64,000 nucleotides of DNA from Mytilus edulis (GCF_963676685.1 NC_092350.1:71302502-71366501); one strand, 5' to 3'. Counted from the stretch's first letter, positions 21,586-33,854 are shown. Numbers and translations are program-made. Notes: generated from the sequence alone by a model not told the origin.

Positions 21586-22184
21586 TAGTTGACATGCTGA
21601 CTGAGTAATATCCCTACTTTTAAAAATGAAATTTAATAACTGCATTTACTCACTGGTTCGTCGCTAACAAATAATAGCAAACTAAAACTTTTAAAAATAT
21701 ATGGGAAAATGTACCAAAAAAAGTTCACTAGGCCACCATTATCTTCGTGTAAAAGAAAAGGACCACATGCCCACCCACCCCAAACAAAACAAAAAACATA
21801 ACAACAACAAACAAAACACCCACAAAACACCCCCCCCCCCTTTCCAAAAAAAAAAAAATCACTGATGTTTTTAAATTTTCTGTTGTTAGATAGAACATGC
21901 AGTAATTACATTTTACAGAAGAAATAGCCAAAAATATTAAGAATAGGGAAAATGGGCAAAGCATGTATATATTTTTTTTTTAGAGAAAAATGGCTTAAGA
22001 ATTAAATAATACTGAACTGTGGGACCCCATTCAGACCTTGTTTGATTGTCTGTTCTTACGTTTTCTTTTTGTTATTTTGTTATTTATCAATCTTTGTTGA
22101 CTCGTGATTTTAATTGTCCCGTAAACTAACTTGATATCACATGACTTATGATCCGAATAGGGTCAACAGAAAAGAAAATTTTTA

Positions 22185-22480
22185 GCAAAATGTTTTAATT
22201 AAAGAGAATAATGAAAGTCAATGCTTAAATGATAATGGGATGCTACTTAAGGGAATAATGGAATGCTTTGATAATAATGTAATGTTTAGATGATAATTGG
22301 ATGTTTAAAAAATAATTAAATGCATCGATAAAAATTGAATGAGAAGAGAATAATATTGGAATGAGTTGATAATAACGGGATGCTTAGAGAACAAGGAGCT
22401 TCTCATATAATAATGTAATGCTGAGAGAATAATGTAATGCTGAGATAGTAGAGGGATGCTAAGAAAATGACGAGATGTTT
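22185..22480. repeat. Degenerate ~20-bp minisatellite (ATAATGGAATGCTT)
   Basis: About a dozen loose copies of a motif like GATAATAATGGAATGCTTAGA. Confidence 0.7.
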
Positions 22481-22484
22481 CATA

Positions 22485-23398
22485 GAATTTATGTTTAGAT
22501 TAATTTGATTAACTTTAAGGAATAGAAAAAAATCGAAAAATATAAGAAGTAGACCCCCATTCATACCCTCGTGAATATTTCAACCACATTAGTGTCTATT
22601 GTACAAGATGCGTTTGGAGATTTTTATAATGCATGTTGTTTTTATTCAAGTTTAAACATCAAATGCAATTGTACATATATATTAACTTACACATGTAAAT
22701 TAATAAATGTTCAAAGTCAAATAAAATGACAGTTTCCGCCATAATACAATCATTTGAACTGATGTCGGCAGGATAACATTTATTAATAAATTTTATTTCA
22801 ATTTAAAATCATATTATCCGCTAGTCTTACGCATTTGTTACAATAGAGTCATATTTTATTTATGTTTACTTTTTAATATATATCCATTTATATTCTGATT
22901 TAATTTTACAAATCTTTATCGAATATCCAAGGACAATACACTATTTACATTGTATAGATATAGTTAACGAAAATCGTCCGTTTGAGACTAGGACTAGAAA
23001 CAAGATAACTATTAGATAAATACTAGTACCTGTAATAGCTGGTAGTGGGCGAAGAAACATAGGTAATGATGGATTATCTCCCCTCTAACAGTAAACACTT
23101 TTTGATGAATTTCAAAAATGTATACCGAAGACGTATAAAAACGCAACACTAGATGGTAATTATTTGTACCTCTATCTCACCCAGAAAGTCTTTTTTGGCA
23201 ATTATACGCTATAATGCAATTTTTTCACTGATGTAAGTGTAGTTATATATGGGTTTCAAATTTCGCTTCAAGAAATTCGTGTAACGTCAGTAATCCGGTT
23301 TGTTCATTTACACCAGTTGATTATTAATTCAGGTTTTGGTTGTTTTTTTTAGACAGAAAAAAGTATGGTAAACTTGATATGGTATTATAAAAAAAAAT
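22485..23398. other. Gene-free stretch
   Basis: AT-rich sequence with no exon or repeat that I could identify. Confidence 0.45.
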
Positions 23399-23402
23399 AT
23401 AA

Positions 23403-23576
23403 AGATGATTAATCATGATTTGGTAAATAAAATCACCAAAATGTGTGTAAGATAAATCATGATTTGGTAAATAAATCACATAAATGTTTGTTAGATAAAT
23501 CATGTTTTGGTAAATAAATCACCTTAATGTGTGTAAGATAAATCATGATTTAGTAAATTCATTCACCAAAATGTGC
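23403..23576. repeat. Tandem repeat, four ~44-bp units
   Basis: Four units built on AGATAAATCATGATTTGGTA followed by AATAAATCACC and ATGTGTGT. Units differ by several substitutions and small indels. Confidence 0.85.
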
Positions 23577-23974
23577 GTTGCATTTCTTTAGTTCGTCAGT
23601 ATATAAATCTGTTTTGTGATTGTGTCGGTATACTGTAAAAGTCCAAATTAAATATTCAAGTCCTTCGAGGTTATTTTTACTTATATATAACTGGAACTTT
23701 TTATTATTCTTTTACTTAGTTATATTGGTAAAGTTTAGTATTGTAAAAGTCGACAATATCTTTAATAAGACCACATTACGTGTGTATTATTTTTGAAGTT
23801 AGATATTTAAGATAACTTCACGGTGTGTATTAAAGGTCACTGATCTTTTAACAAAGAACGATGTCAAAATTCAAATTAACCTGTTGAAATCTTGAGTGAG
23901 GTAGACAGGGCCAATGGCCCCTGAACTTATTTCAAATAAGGGTCTTCAATGGCGAATCAACAACTTTTCATAAG

Positions 23975-24235
23975 GGGCCCGGGGGGGGGGGGGGGGGGGG
24001 GGGTCGCTGACTGACCTGAGGGGGTCCGCTCTAGTCATGCTTCAGTAAATGATTCCCTATATAAACAACCAAATCCCCCCCCCCCCCCGGATCCGCCTAT
24101 GGTCTTTATAAAAAAAAGAGGGAAAAGGGGGTTCAAACAAAATGTCCCAATTCAAATGCATTGGTCGTCCAAAAAGGGGGGTTCCAACCCCAGACCCCCC
24201 CCCCACACACTTTTGCATGGAGCCGCCACTGCTTT
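23975..24235. mobile_element. GGCGGATCC-type elements with poly-G/poly-C runs
   Basis: A G run (23979-24003) is followed by CGCTGACTGACCTGAGG, which resembles 14515-14535. A C run then precedes GGATCCGCC (about 24086-24094), and a second piece ends GGAGCCGCCACTG (24219-24231). Looks like two members of the 14.2-14.6 kb family side by side, poorly resolved by homopolymers. Confidence 0.55.
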
Positions 24236-24359
24236 ATGTTACCTGAAGGATAACAATAAATGATGGCTCAATATTGTTTTTATTGAATCTTTGAATGGTT
24301 GTTGCTCCTTTGGTGTTGTCCCTTTTTTTCTAGACCCGGAGCGATGTAGAGCTTGACCA

Positions 24360-24745
24360 ATTTATAAACATTTTGGATTAAGGAAGTTCGCTATTAAGGT
24401 TCAATATAACAAGCTTTTCATAACATTATTATATATTGAAGGGGATTAATCAATAAAGGAACCAAAAGAGCGAAAACATAAATAGGTCCGTGTACTTGTT
24501 TTCGAGGTATTAGCCATTGCAATTTTGGCGGGAACATGTTCTCTCTTGATTTTTCATAGCTTTATCATTGACAAAAAACCATAACAAAAAATAACAAAGA
24601 TTTTATAGGACTTTTACCAATGGTTTATACTTATATATGTAAAAGATTTATAAAAAGAAAAAAGGGGGTTAGTGGGCAAAATTTTCTAAAGCATTCTAAT
24701 GGATAAAACCAGAGGATTCTGAAAATCTAAGATACATTCCAAAAC
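24360..24745 (+). repeat. Unclassified repeat, copy 1
   Basis: Shares with 28520-28890 the blocks CTTGTTTTCGAGGTATTAGC, AATTTTGGCGGGA, TTCTCTCT, GATTTTATAGGA and AAACCAGAGGATTC in the same order and orientation. Confidence 0.65.
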
Positions 24746-25719
24746 ATGACAAGCGAAAATCCTTAAGAATGAATGTATTCTGACCTCTTGATGTCGTTCT
24801 CCAAATCTTGTCGTTTGATTGCTACCTACTAGAAGTATTCCTCACATGCTAAGAATGAACTAAATATCAAAGGCTTCTGATCTGGGGTAAGCACAAAAAT
24901 GCAGTGGGGTTAAATATGTTTTGTGAGATATCAAACCTCACCAAATTTCTCTATTCATTGTAGAATAAACAAACACAAAGCACAGTAGAACTCGGTTCAA
25001 AATGAGTATTTGTGTTTTTCTTTTGTAGAGAAACAATATGACAAGACAGCAGTGGGTATTCCAAAAGTTACTTGGAAGCATTTATTCATGCATTAAGTAC
25101 GTTTTAACTGATTTTTTAACAAACACTTTTTAAAAGTTTCGATTTTGTATACACCCCAAAGAGTCCAAAGAACTAGAAATTTATTTGGCGTGGCCTAAAC
25201 AGAATGATATGGTATTTGATTAAAGCCGGACGATCATCAGTGGTCACGTGCACTCTCATCTTCGCCGATACTAGGAATTGTTCTTGATGATGAATGAGTT
25301 TCATATTTTCGTAACATATTTTTCCAGCACTACTGAACATAAAGGCTTCATATCTAATCTACCGCATAAAAGTGATGACCTGTAGCGTGTAAGCTATTTC
25401 AGAGCTGTCAGACATCTATGCCTGTTTTTCGTTACTTAGAAATAATAGTAAGAGTTGGACACGACAAAGGCTGCATTTCGTTAGGTTCAATATACTTCTG
25501 AACAGATAGTGGATAGTACTAGTTACTATTAACATTTGAATTAGCTTGTTTGAGAGTGTTATATCCACTGAGTTTATGTATTTGTTGTGTCCCCACCAGA
25601 TGTGGTTTGAGCTACTTATACATGTCTGTCTTAAAGCGGTTTGTGTAAAACTGTGTTCCAGACTGACGATGATTTTGCACTTTCAGAAAAGAATCAAAAG
25701 CTCAAAATTGACAAGTTGA

Positions 25720-25888
25720 TAGTAGAGGGGCATTATAATTTCTGGTCTGTGCGTCCGTTCTTTCGTTCGTCCGTCTGTCCCGCTTCAGGTTAACGTTTTT
25801 GGTCAATGTAGTTTTTGATGAAGTTGAAGTCCAATCAGCTTCAAACTAAGTGCGCATGTTCCTTATGATATGATCTTTCTAATTTAAT
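25720..25888 (+). repeat. AGAGGGGCATTAT repeat, unit 1, split by a LINE
   Basis: Runs from GTAGAGGGGCATTATAATTT to CTTTCTAATTTAAT. The family continues at 26822 with AAATTAGATTTTAGACCCC, so the intervening 0.93 kb is an insertion. Confidence 0.8.
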
Positions 25889-26822
25889 ATAAATATATAT
25901 ATCTTTATTTGCAAAACATACAAAAACCAATTTTGGTTGTGGCAAATACATTGACAAACAAACATAATGAAACATAATGAAAACTCGACAATATTATAAG
26001 AAATATGATAAAAACAGTTACTGTTCTCCTATCCTCAGTTCTAATGACTCTTTAATAAAAGAAACAACTGCTTTTACATCATTTGGTGTTGATGGATTAA
26101 GTATTATCACGAGTTTATCAGTAAAATTAAGTGTATTAAAATTTACATATTTTTGTATATAATATTTTAGAAAGATTTCTCTTATATTTTTATTTATTTT
26201 ACAGTTGAAGAAAAAATGAAATTCATCGACTAAGATATTACATATTTTACATTTTCTTTCATTTCGTGGTATTTTGGTATATCGTCCAGTTTCTATGAAG
26301 AGACAATGTTCGCTTATTCTAAATTTGGTTAACATTTTTCTTGTCTCTTTACTTGGGTGTGATAGGTAGTATTGCATTTGGTTATTTATGTTAGATTTAA
26401 GAAATTTATATAGATATATTTTATTATTTTCATTTAAGTTATTTATTTTATCATCAATAAGAGTTTGATAATAGTTGATATAACTTTTTTTTAATTGGGG
26501 TTTTAACATTTTAGTCTGTTTTAAAGTTTTAGTTTCCTCAATAAGTTTAATGTCAATATTTATATCTTGTGACACATTTTTTGCAAAAGTATACCAAGAG
26601 TATGTTCCCTTGGTATCTAAACTTTTAGTTAATTTAAAGGCTTCATTAAGAAGTGGGTTTAGATTTTCATTATTTAATCTAGATAGGTACATCATAGTTT
26701 GGGTTTTTATGAAAGTTTCTAATGGCAAAAGTCCTAGTTCATTTCTAACAGCTAGATTTGTTGAGCTTCTTTTTGTCCCCAGTACTTGTTTCATAAAATG
26801 TAGCTGGGTTTTATATCCAAAT
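25889..26822 (-). mobile_element. 5'-truncated LINE inserted in another repeat
   Basis: Sits exactly between the two parts of the AGAGGGGCATTAT repeat. On the minus strand it starts mid-ORF and ends in an A/T-rich tail with an (AT)n run at its left, as LINE copies do. The 5' truncation lies just outside the reverse-transcriptase C-terminal region. Confidence 0.8.
26018..26821 (-). pseudogene. C-terminal part of a LINE reverse transcriptase protein
   Basis: The open frame runs from the insertion edge (GYKTQLHFMKQVLG...) through 258 codons after the first ATG at 26794 to the stop at 26018. LHFMKQVLGTKRSSTNLAV and NELGLLPLE match the post-reverse-transcriptase region of CR1/L2-like non-LTR elements. 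Further on, IETGRYTKIPRNERKCKICN plus DEFHFFFNC form the Cys/His motif (CxxC...HxxxxC) typical of the C-terminus. The catalytic reverse transcriptase and endonuclease are missing, so the copy is dead despite the intact frame. The intact frame suggests a fairly recent insertion. Confidence 0.8.
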
Positions 26823-27085
26823 TAGATTTTAGACCCCGATATCACGGTCAACTGAACATAAAAATGATAGTGCAAGTTTCAGGTTAAAGTTTTTGGTCAA
26901 GGTAGTTTGTGGATGGAGTTGAAGTCCAATCAACTTGAAACTTATTACACAAGTTCCCTATGAAATGATCATTCTAATTTCAATGCCAAATTAGATTTTT
27001 ACCCCCAATTTCACGGTCCACTGAACATATAAATTGATAGTGCGAATGGGGCATCCGTGTACTGTGGACACATTCTTGTTTATTA
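26822..27085 (+). repeat. AGAGGGGCATTAT repeat, rest of unit 1 plus unit 2
   Basis: The end of unit 1 (26822-26872) is followed by a second unit starting at TTTCAGGTTAAAGTTTTTGG and ending at GTGGACACATTCTTG. Confidence 0.8.
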
Positions 27086-28470
27086 TAATTTATGAATACG
27101 AAAAAAAAGGAAGACTTTGTATGATTGTTACAAGGGACCAACTGTGTAGAAGTTAAAAACTATAAGTCACCTTCTTCAATGAACAGACAAAATTCGGGGT
27201 AAGGGTAAGAGTAAGGATTAGGGTTAACATCATAATGTATTGATTGTTCTTGTCCTAAATATTCATGAGATATTTTGTTATTTGACCAAAAGCAAACACA
27301 AAACAATCGAGCTTTAATTCTTAATGTATAAAAAACTATAGCAACAAACATTATCATATTCTCATGCACAGAATCGACTTATACATGAAGGTTTTGGTAC
27401 GGTTTAGAGAATAAAAGACAGAATGTGCAGAAAAGCAGAAAAGATGTAAAAAAAAAAGAATAGATAATAGAGATGATAGGACAAGAAGAATACATACTAA
27501 TGGGCTGCTAGAATATATAGATGGAGAAAAATGGGCAAATACTATAAAGAATACAGAAAAATGACCTAAAGGTGTAATACCAACAAATCATGGTACGTCA
27601 CATCCGGTTGTATACGAAAATAGGTCGAAAAAAAATATTCCCTCGAATTTGACAGTTGTAGGTAATTAATCCTACATTTTATTGCAGTAAAACATTTCTG
27701 TGTCATAAACATAGTATGTCTTGGGTATTTCAAATCACTAATATTTTTTTTATTTGGGGTTTCTATAGAAAATTTTGTAAACTTGAGGTTCCATGGTTCT
27801 TAAACCTTGTACACAGGTTAGATAAAGGGAGAAATTTGATTGGTTACATTCAAATGATGGTTATTTTCTTGTATGCAATGAAATGTTATGCGATTTTTTT
27901 TCTATAGTACTGGACAGGATAAAACTTTACGCATGCCAAGTATTTCTTTTTTTTGAAAAAAAGATAACTTCTGCATATTTTTTTGAAAAGTGCAAATTTA
28001 ACAAAGACTAATAGGGGAAAATCAATGGTGGTATTACACCCAAACAATTAAAGACCCTCGTACATGTACTGTGGACTACAGCACGATTAATACATCCATA
28101 CATGTACATACAATAGCGGTCATTGTCATCCATGGGTTTAAAGCTCTACATTTATCAGAATTCAATACATTTGGGGTAACTTAGTATATTATTTTTTATT
28201 CAGACATGTTAAAGACGTGATGCACTTTGATAGAAGTGTTATATGTGTCATACTGTTTCAATATCGTAACAATTGTTAAAGATGGTATCATATCGTCGCG
28301 CTAATTATCCATTTAAATGTGTCTGTTATTCAATCCTGAATAAATATTAACTAATTATTTTTAGCAACTGAACTAAGGCGTAATTAATTTGTAATTTTAA
28401 ATTGGATACTTTTTGGACCTATGTACATGTATGTGAACATGGTCGAAAGTTGATAGAGAGATTATTGATA
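27086..28470. other. Presumed 5' flank of the 28476 gene
   Basis: No exon or recognised repeat. It contains the region expected to hold the promoter of the tail-anchored protein gene, but no clear TATA box stands out. Confidence 0.35.
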
Positions 28471-28475
28471 TCTAA

Positions 28476-30720
28476 ATGGCCAGCGGAGGACCAACAGATG
28501 GTAAATTTATTGTTTTGTTTAATTTAAGGATGTTTGCTACTCTGTTTCAAAATAATTCAATAGATTGTTATGAATTGATAGTATCATAAATAAAAGAACT
28601 AAAAAAGCAGATCAAAATGAAGGGATCGTGTGCTTGTTTTCGAGATATTAGCAATTGGAAATTTGGCGGGATATTATGATTCTCTCTAGACTTTTTAAAC
28701 TTTTAACATAGGTACTCTATTTCTTTAAAAAAAAAATGAAAACATATTAAGGATTTATAGGATTTATAAACTACTATATGTAATAAAATTGTGAAAAGAA
28801 AAGTAAGGGTTGGCAGGGAAGTTATTGTAATTGCACTATATGCCAAAAACCAGAGGATTCCGAAAATTTCTAAAAACGAGAGGAGCGAACATCCCCAAAG
28901 GATTTCTATTTCTATTATATTTATGTTGTTATTTCATTAATACTTGCACCGTTGTAACACAATAACACACACCATTTTGATTCAATTAAAAGACATCTGC
29001 ACATTTGAATTTATGAAGGAATTAACAACTGAAATTATATTAAAGAATACTTTTGTTATCCACAGATTGGAAAATATAATTTTAAGACAATTGTTTACAA
29101 ATTTCTAATGGACTCATTTTGTAAAATTTATGAATATAATTATATCACTAATGCAATTGCAATGTAATGTAAGATTATTATGCAAACATTTTATTATAGA
29201 CATTGAACCTGCTCCACCATACGAACCACCTAACAGATTTTCAAACATTCACCATGGACCAGGCCCAAGTGATTTCGGGAGGGGTTCACATCCAGCCCCT
29301 AACAACTTTTTGTTCAACAGAGCTACATATCCAGAGCTTCCAGGTTTTTATGATGAATATGGACATGATCAATTCAAGATGATGGAATTAAATTCGAAGC
29401 ATAAAGCGAAGATGAGACGTCAGCTCCATCAACATAATACAACGGTATGAGCAATAACTATACATATATCTTCAAATGTATCAATGTATTAGAAATATTT
29501 AATCACTAGCACATTCTCCAAAAGTTTATTTAAATATTCGACGACCCGACGTCATTATCTACGTCACAGGTATAAAAATACTCATGCCAATTCTACCTTC
29601 TGCTCCTTTATAACGTTTTACGAAAAATCCCGATAAAAAATAACACGATGAACGGTGTTTTATTTGCGCAATGTCATGTGGAAGAAACTGAAAATGGCCC
29701 AGGTATAAATTTTTACTTAAAACCTAGTCTTATGACACACAGCTAATAAACGACAACTAATTAATTACAGGCTCTTGACATCGGACAGGCACACACATAA
29801 TATTGGTGGGATTCATCGAACATGGAAATAGGCGTAACTCCTCTCCTAACCTGGGACAATGGTATAAAAATGCACTACACATGAAGTCCATAACGATTCG
29901 ACAATGAACCAAGACCAGGCACACCTGTATTGCTAGATATTGGATATGTTTTGTTTTTGTTTTGTTCAAATAAAACATATACTTGAAGCCTAAAAAAACA
30001 ATCCATCTTATATTTTCTTTCGTCTGTCATCTTTGCTTTACACTGAAAAAGAATTTTTGAACTGCAAAATCATGTCGATTCTGGTGGAGAGTTGTCTCAT
30101 TGTCAAATATATCATAACTACCAACTTGTGTATATCTAGAAAAAAACATTGCGAACGCGGCTTGATGACTACCTGAAATGCTTATGGTGAAACATAGCAT
30201 GGGTCTGTTGTTTTTCAAACTGTTTGTATACACTGATGTATAATGAAGTGGGATATAACTCAGAGAAGAAGAAGACAATCTAGAACACTGATGAGTAAAA
30301 CATTTCTCACTGGTGCTAGTTTGTAGTATTTTTTCCCCCGAAAAATTTAATAGTAACGATAGATTTAAATGTATATAAATACTATGAATTGCATGCACCC
30401 AACTCTTGTCAACGACATCCCTACTGTGAGATCCCCATGTGTAGTCATTGTCGTTAAACACCCCTGTAGTCAATGCATCTGTTTGATTGAGCTTTAATTT
30501 TGTTTGTCTGTTTCTTTTTGAATATTCAAGGAATCTAGAGGAATAAAAAAATAATAACATTTTTGTCTTAAAACTGTTTTTCTATTTGCAGGAACTGGCG
30601 ACGGTACGAACAAGAAGTTCCGGCAGTAAACTTGGACTAATTTTCTTCTTTGTGTTATCTCTTGTTATTGTTGGAGGTTTTGTAGCTCTTGTCTTTTATG
30701 TTATCTCGTCCCGTAGTTGA
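28476..30720 (+). CDS. Proline-rich tail-anchored small membrane protein, three exons
   Basis: Exons 28476-28500, 29200-29444 and 30592-30720 join in frame to 132 residues plus stop. Junctions are clean: CAGATG|GTAAAT, TTATTATAG|ACATTG, ACAACG|GTATGA and CTATTTGCAG|GAACTG. The protein begins MASGGPTDDIEPAPPYEPPN, continues with a Pro/His/Asn/Gly-rich cytosolic part, then a basic stretch (KHKAKMRRQLHQ) and a single C-terminal membrane segment (LGLIFFFVLSLVIVGG, then FVALVFYVI) with only four residues (SSRS) after it. With no signal peptide, this is the layout of a tail-anchored protein of the ER, Golgi, mitochondria or endosomes. No known family recognised. Its last exon resembles the minus-strand exon at 14021-14152. 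Intron 2 contains pieces of the ACGGCCTTCAACA repeat; intron 1 contains the repeat at 28520-28890. Confidence 0.78.
28520..28892 (+). repeat. Unclassified repeat, copy 2 (in intron 1)
   Basis: Same block order as 24360-24745, including TTGTTTTCGAGATATTAGC and AAACCAGAGGATTCCGAAAA. Confidence 0.65.
29757..29935 (+). repeat. ACGGCCTTCAACA repeat family, 3' piece (in intron 2)
   Basis: CTCTTGACATCGGACAGGCAC and CTCCTCTCCTAACCTGGGAC match 6625-6720. A small reversed 5' piece (GGTGGAGAGTTGTCTCATTG) lies at 30080-30110. Confidence 0.65.
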
Positions 30721-30884
30721 TTAAAAAAAAACCAAAAAGAACCATGTATTGTTTTTTTTAATTTTTCATGAAAACATGAAACACTGCATATATTTGTTTT
30801 CTCTCTACAGAGATTTTGCCTCACATTTAATGAGAAAGCAACCCAACATTAAAATAAAGCAACCAATACTTTATTTTATTGTAT

Positions 30885-31345
30885 CTGATGATTTTTGTCG
30901 AGCCTTCGACTTTTGTCGAAAAAGCAAGACATAGCGATCCTACTTTCCTTCGTCGGTGTCGTCAACAAATATTCACTCTGTGGTTGAAATTTTTGAATTT
31001 TTTTAATAACTTTCTGTAACTACATTTTTGTTTCATTGATTTTTACCCCAAACTTCGACAGACGCTTGTTTGTGATCATAAGATAGTATCCAGAAGAGAA
31101 TTTTGTAAGATGAAATTCCTGTTTTTCAGTATTTTACTTATAAATGGACTTAAATTTTCTGCCTGGAAACATTACATACAGTTTGCAGTTAAAGTTTTTT
31201 AAAAATTCATTAGATTCATAAACTGTGTAGTTTTGTTTTTAACAAACTTGGACAGAAGCTTCATACAATCAAAAGATAGTATCGAGAGGAATATTTTTTT
31301 TTCTCTCTTTTTTGTCGAGCCTGTGATTAACTGCAAAGGTTTGCA
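30885..31345. repeat. TTTGTCGAGCCT repeat
   Basis: Starts ATTTTTGTCGAGCCTTCGAC then TTTTGTCGAAAAAGC and ends near a second TTTTTTGTCGAGCCTG (31313-31328). Two internal, similar segments (ACTTCGACAGACGCTTG and ACTTGGACAGAAGCTTC) suggest a two-unit structure. Confidence 0.55.
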
Positions 31346-31349
31346 AGAC

Positions 31350-32424
31350 ACTGGGTTCCGATGAACCCTTATGCATTTTTGTAATAGTTTATAGCTGTTA
31401 TGTTCTATGATGTCTTATCGTATTTGAGTTTAAAAGAGTAGAAAACGCATGTATTTAATGTGTAGTGCGTTTTCTCATAATATATCGTATTTCATTTTTA
31501 ATTTACTTGGCGCATTATTGTGTGATATGTTTTCTTTATCAAAAAAAGAACAGAAAAACTTCGTCTATGTATGCATTTTTTTTTACAATTTATAACGAAG
31601 TTTGATTTTATACTTGTTTTCCCAGAATAAATCAAGGGAGACGGATTTATATAAGTTTTTCTTGTTTCTAAGACAAGAGAACAAACTATTTTATTTCCTC
31701 AGACACAAACGTGTACAAGAGGTCAAAACAGAGTAGTGTACGATGATAGTGCACGTGATTTTCACGACATTGAAATATATACAGAATCCCAGTATTTCTA
31801 TTGAAATTTGTATTTCGTGTACTTTTGAAAATAGAATATTGTTTAAAGTAAATTATATTTGTTTAGTTGATAATTAAGTTAAACTTTAACATATTTTGAA
31901 AGTTGATCATTTGGTTTTTTTTCCCAATATCTTTCAAAAGTTATGATGAGGGTTCTTTGTGGAACGTTATAAATTTGTTTGAATAATATAGAGTGCAATA
32001 TTTGCAATTTCTTTTAGAAATAATTACTCTTAAATGAAATTTAAAGAAAATCATTTTTGTTTCTATTGTTTTGAAAACTATAAAAGTTTTACTTGTAGGA
32101 GTTTTTGCCTCTTAAAGCCTTTTTGAAATGTTGTTAATGGCAGTTGTTTTTTAGTGTTTCTATAATTTATAAATTGTGTATGAACGATAGATCTGTTTGT
32201 CCTTACATTTGTTCACAACTTGACCTTAGAAGCTCGGAGTGGATATGAATCTGTCGGTCACTATTAAAGACGGTGGGAGTGTCTTGAACATGTTTAAGGC
32301 TGAACGTTGACATATAATTGATTTTCTACTTCATACTTAAAATAACGCATTTTGGTTTTACATTTTTCTAGCCAGGTCTTTTATAATCTGCAATTAGTTA
32401 ATTGAATTAAGGAATTTGAATTTG
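31350..32424. other. Gene-free stretch
   Basis: AT-rich; no exon or clear repeat. CATTTGGTTTTTTTTCCCAA and similar T runs only. Confidence 0.4.
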
Positions 32425-32595
32425 CAGTGGAATTTGATGCGACTGTCGTACAAGTGAGAGGTTTAGCGCTATAACACCAGGTTCAATTCACCATCTTCTA
32501 CATTTGAAAATGCCAGTACCAAGTCAGGAATATAACAGTTGTTGTCCATTCGTTTGATGTGTTTTTTCATTTGATTTTGCAATTTGATTAGGGAC
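32425..32595 (+). repeat. tRNA-derived SINE
   Basis: GTACAAGTGAGAGGTTTAGC resembles an A box and CCAGGTTCAATTCACC a B box, about 20 bases apart. They are followed by the shared tail GTCAGGAATATAACAGTTGT. A relative lies at 61195-61375 and a fragment at 37780-37815. Confidence 0.6.
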
Positions 32596-33712
32596 TTTCT
32601 CGGATTTTCCTCGGATTCAGTATTTTTGTGATTTTACTTTTTTATAGTCCGTGGCGTTTGTAAATTGCAACATTAGTCTTTTTTTCTGATATTAATCATA
32701 AGCATCAATAGGTAAAACAATATTCGATTCTGGCATGATTGTGAGGTGTACAGATTGGTCAGGATATGTATAATGCATATACCAAAATGAAACATATACT
32801 GTAAATCAACGTACGGACTATACATGTATACACTAGAACAATGTCATGTAAAAATTAGCTCAAACTCATAAGACTAATAGGAACTGGGTGAAATATTTTG
32901 AAACACAACTTTATATTAGCTCGTATGACTGTTATACCAAAAATGAATTTGCATTACTATACGACGTGTCTCGGTGCTGGTTTTTTGGACTTCTAACAAC
33001 AATTTATTTATTTTTTATGTTTCTGTTGTTTACATTATTGTTTGTAGTCCAAATAATTATGAAATTGTCTTTCCATTTCATCATTGTCATGAAACTTGGT
33101 TGGACGAGTATTGTGTGTATAATGTATACAATTCGAGATAACATGTTAATTTCGTATGCGCGTCACTGTTCCCTTTGTTGTCATTGTTTCTTTTTTTAAA
33201 ACTTCTTTGATATGATATGGTATGTTTCTTTGATGGAATATGATCGTTGTTGTTCTGCGGTTTGCATAGTGTGTCGACATTTGTCTCTTCTCACGTGTGA
33301 TTGTGCTGTATTTATGTCACGTAGTTTTGTCATTTTACCGATTGTTTTAACATTGCCATAAAGCGGGAAGTTTCAACACACAATTCTATCTTAGACTCTT
33401 CTGTACCTAGACATACAATGTATGCAACACCACCATCAATCTTGGCGAGTCACAAAAGGTATAGAAATAGAAAGAAAGTGTATTTGCTTAATTGCGAAGG
33501 TTTTTTTTTACATGCAACTCTAGCATGCCATTTATAACACATTTCAACAATTTAAAAATGAAAAAATACAAACGTATCTCTAGCTCTCAAAACACATTTT
33601 CTGTTACACATTTTTACAAAAGCCTGATAAATAATGTCAAAATATTATTTTCTTTATTTCAATATAAATTAGGTTTATTGAGTAAGATGACATTTAATGT
33701 GTTTAATTGGAG

Positions 33713-33854
33713 ATTATGAAGTACAGTTATTTGGAGGAAATTCGATAAATGAAGGTCAGCTTCTCGTGAAATATGATAACAAGTGGGCAACAGTACACCC
33801 TGATCATTTTTCAACAAGTAATATAGCTGTTGTATACAGGCAGCTTTGATTTAG
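33713..33854 (+). pseudogene. Pseudo-exon matching SRCR5 first half
   Basis: 142 nt, the same length as its source at 46504-46645. Both splice sites remain (ag before, GTATGT after). The conserved Cys codon near the end is TAC (Tyr), and the Gly codon of QLGF is TGA. Confidence 0.85.

Noticed and set aside
27195-27230. GGTAAGGGTAAG / TTAGGG words as interstitial telomere
   Set aside because: Only one true TTAGGG unit.
30027-30560. 177-codon minus-strand ORF
   Set aside because: Lies in an intron of the plus-strand gene, includes a repeat piece, and has no recognisable domain or conserved feature.
32450-32505. Possible tRNA gene
   Set aside because: A/B-box-like words are present but no cloverleaf; recurs as a SINE at 61.2 kb.
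32888-33199. 103-codon hydrophobic plus-strand ORF
   Set aside because: T-rich sequence; no start context, splice signals or family pattern.
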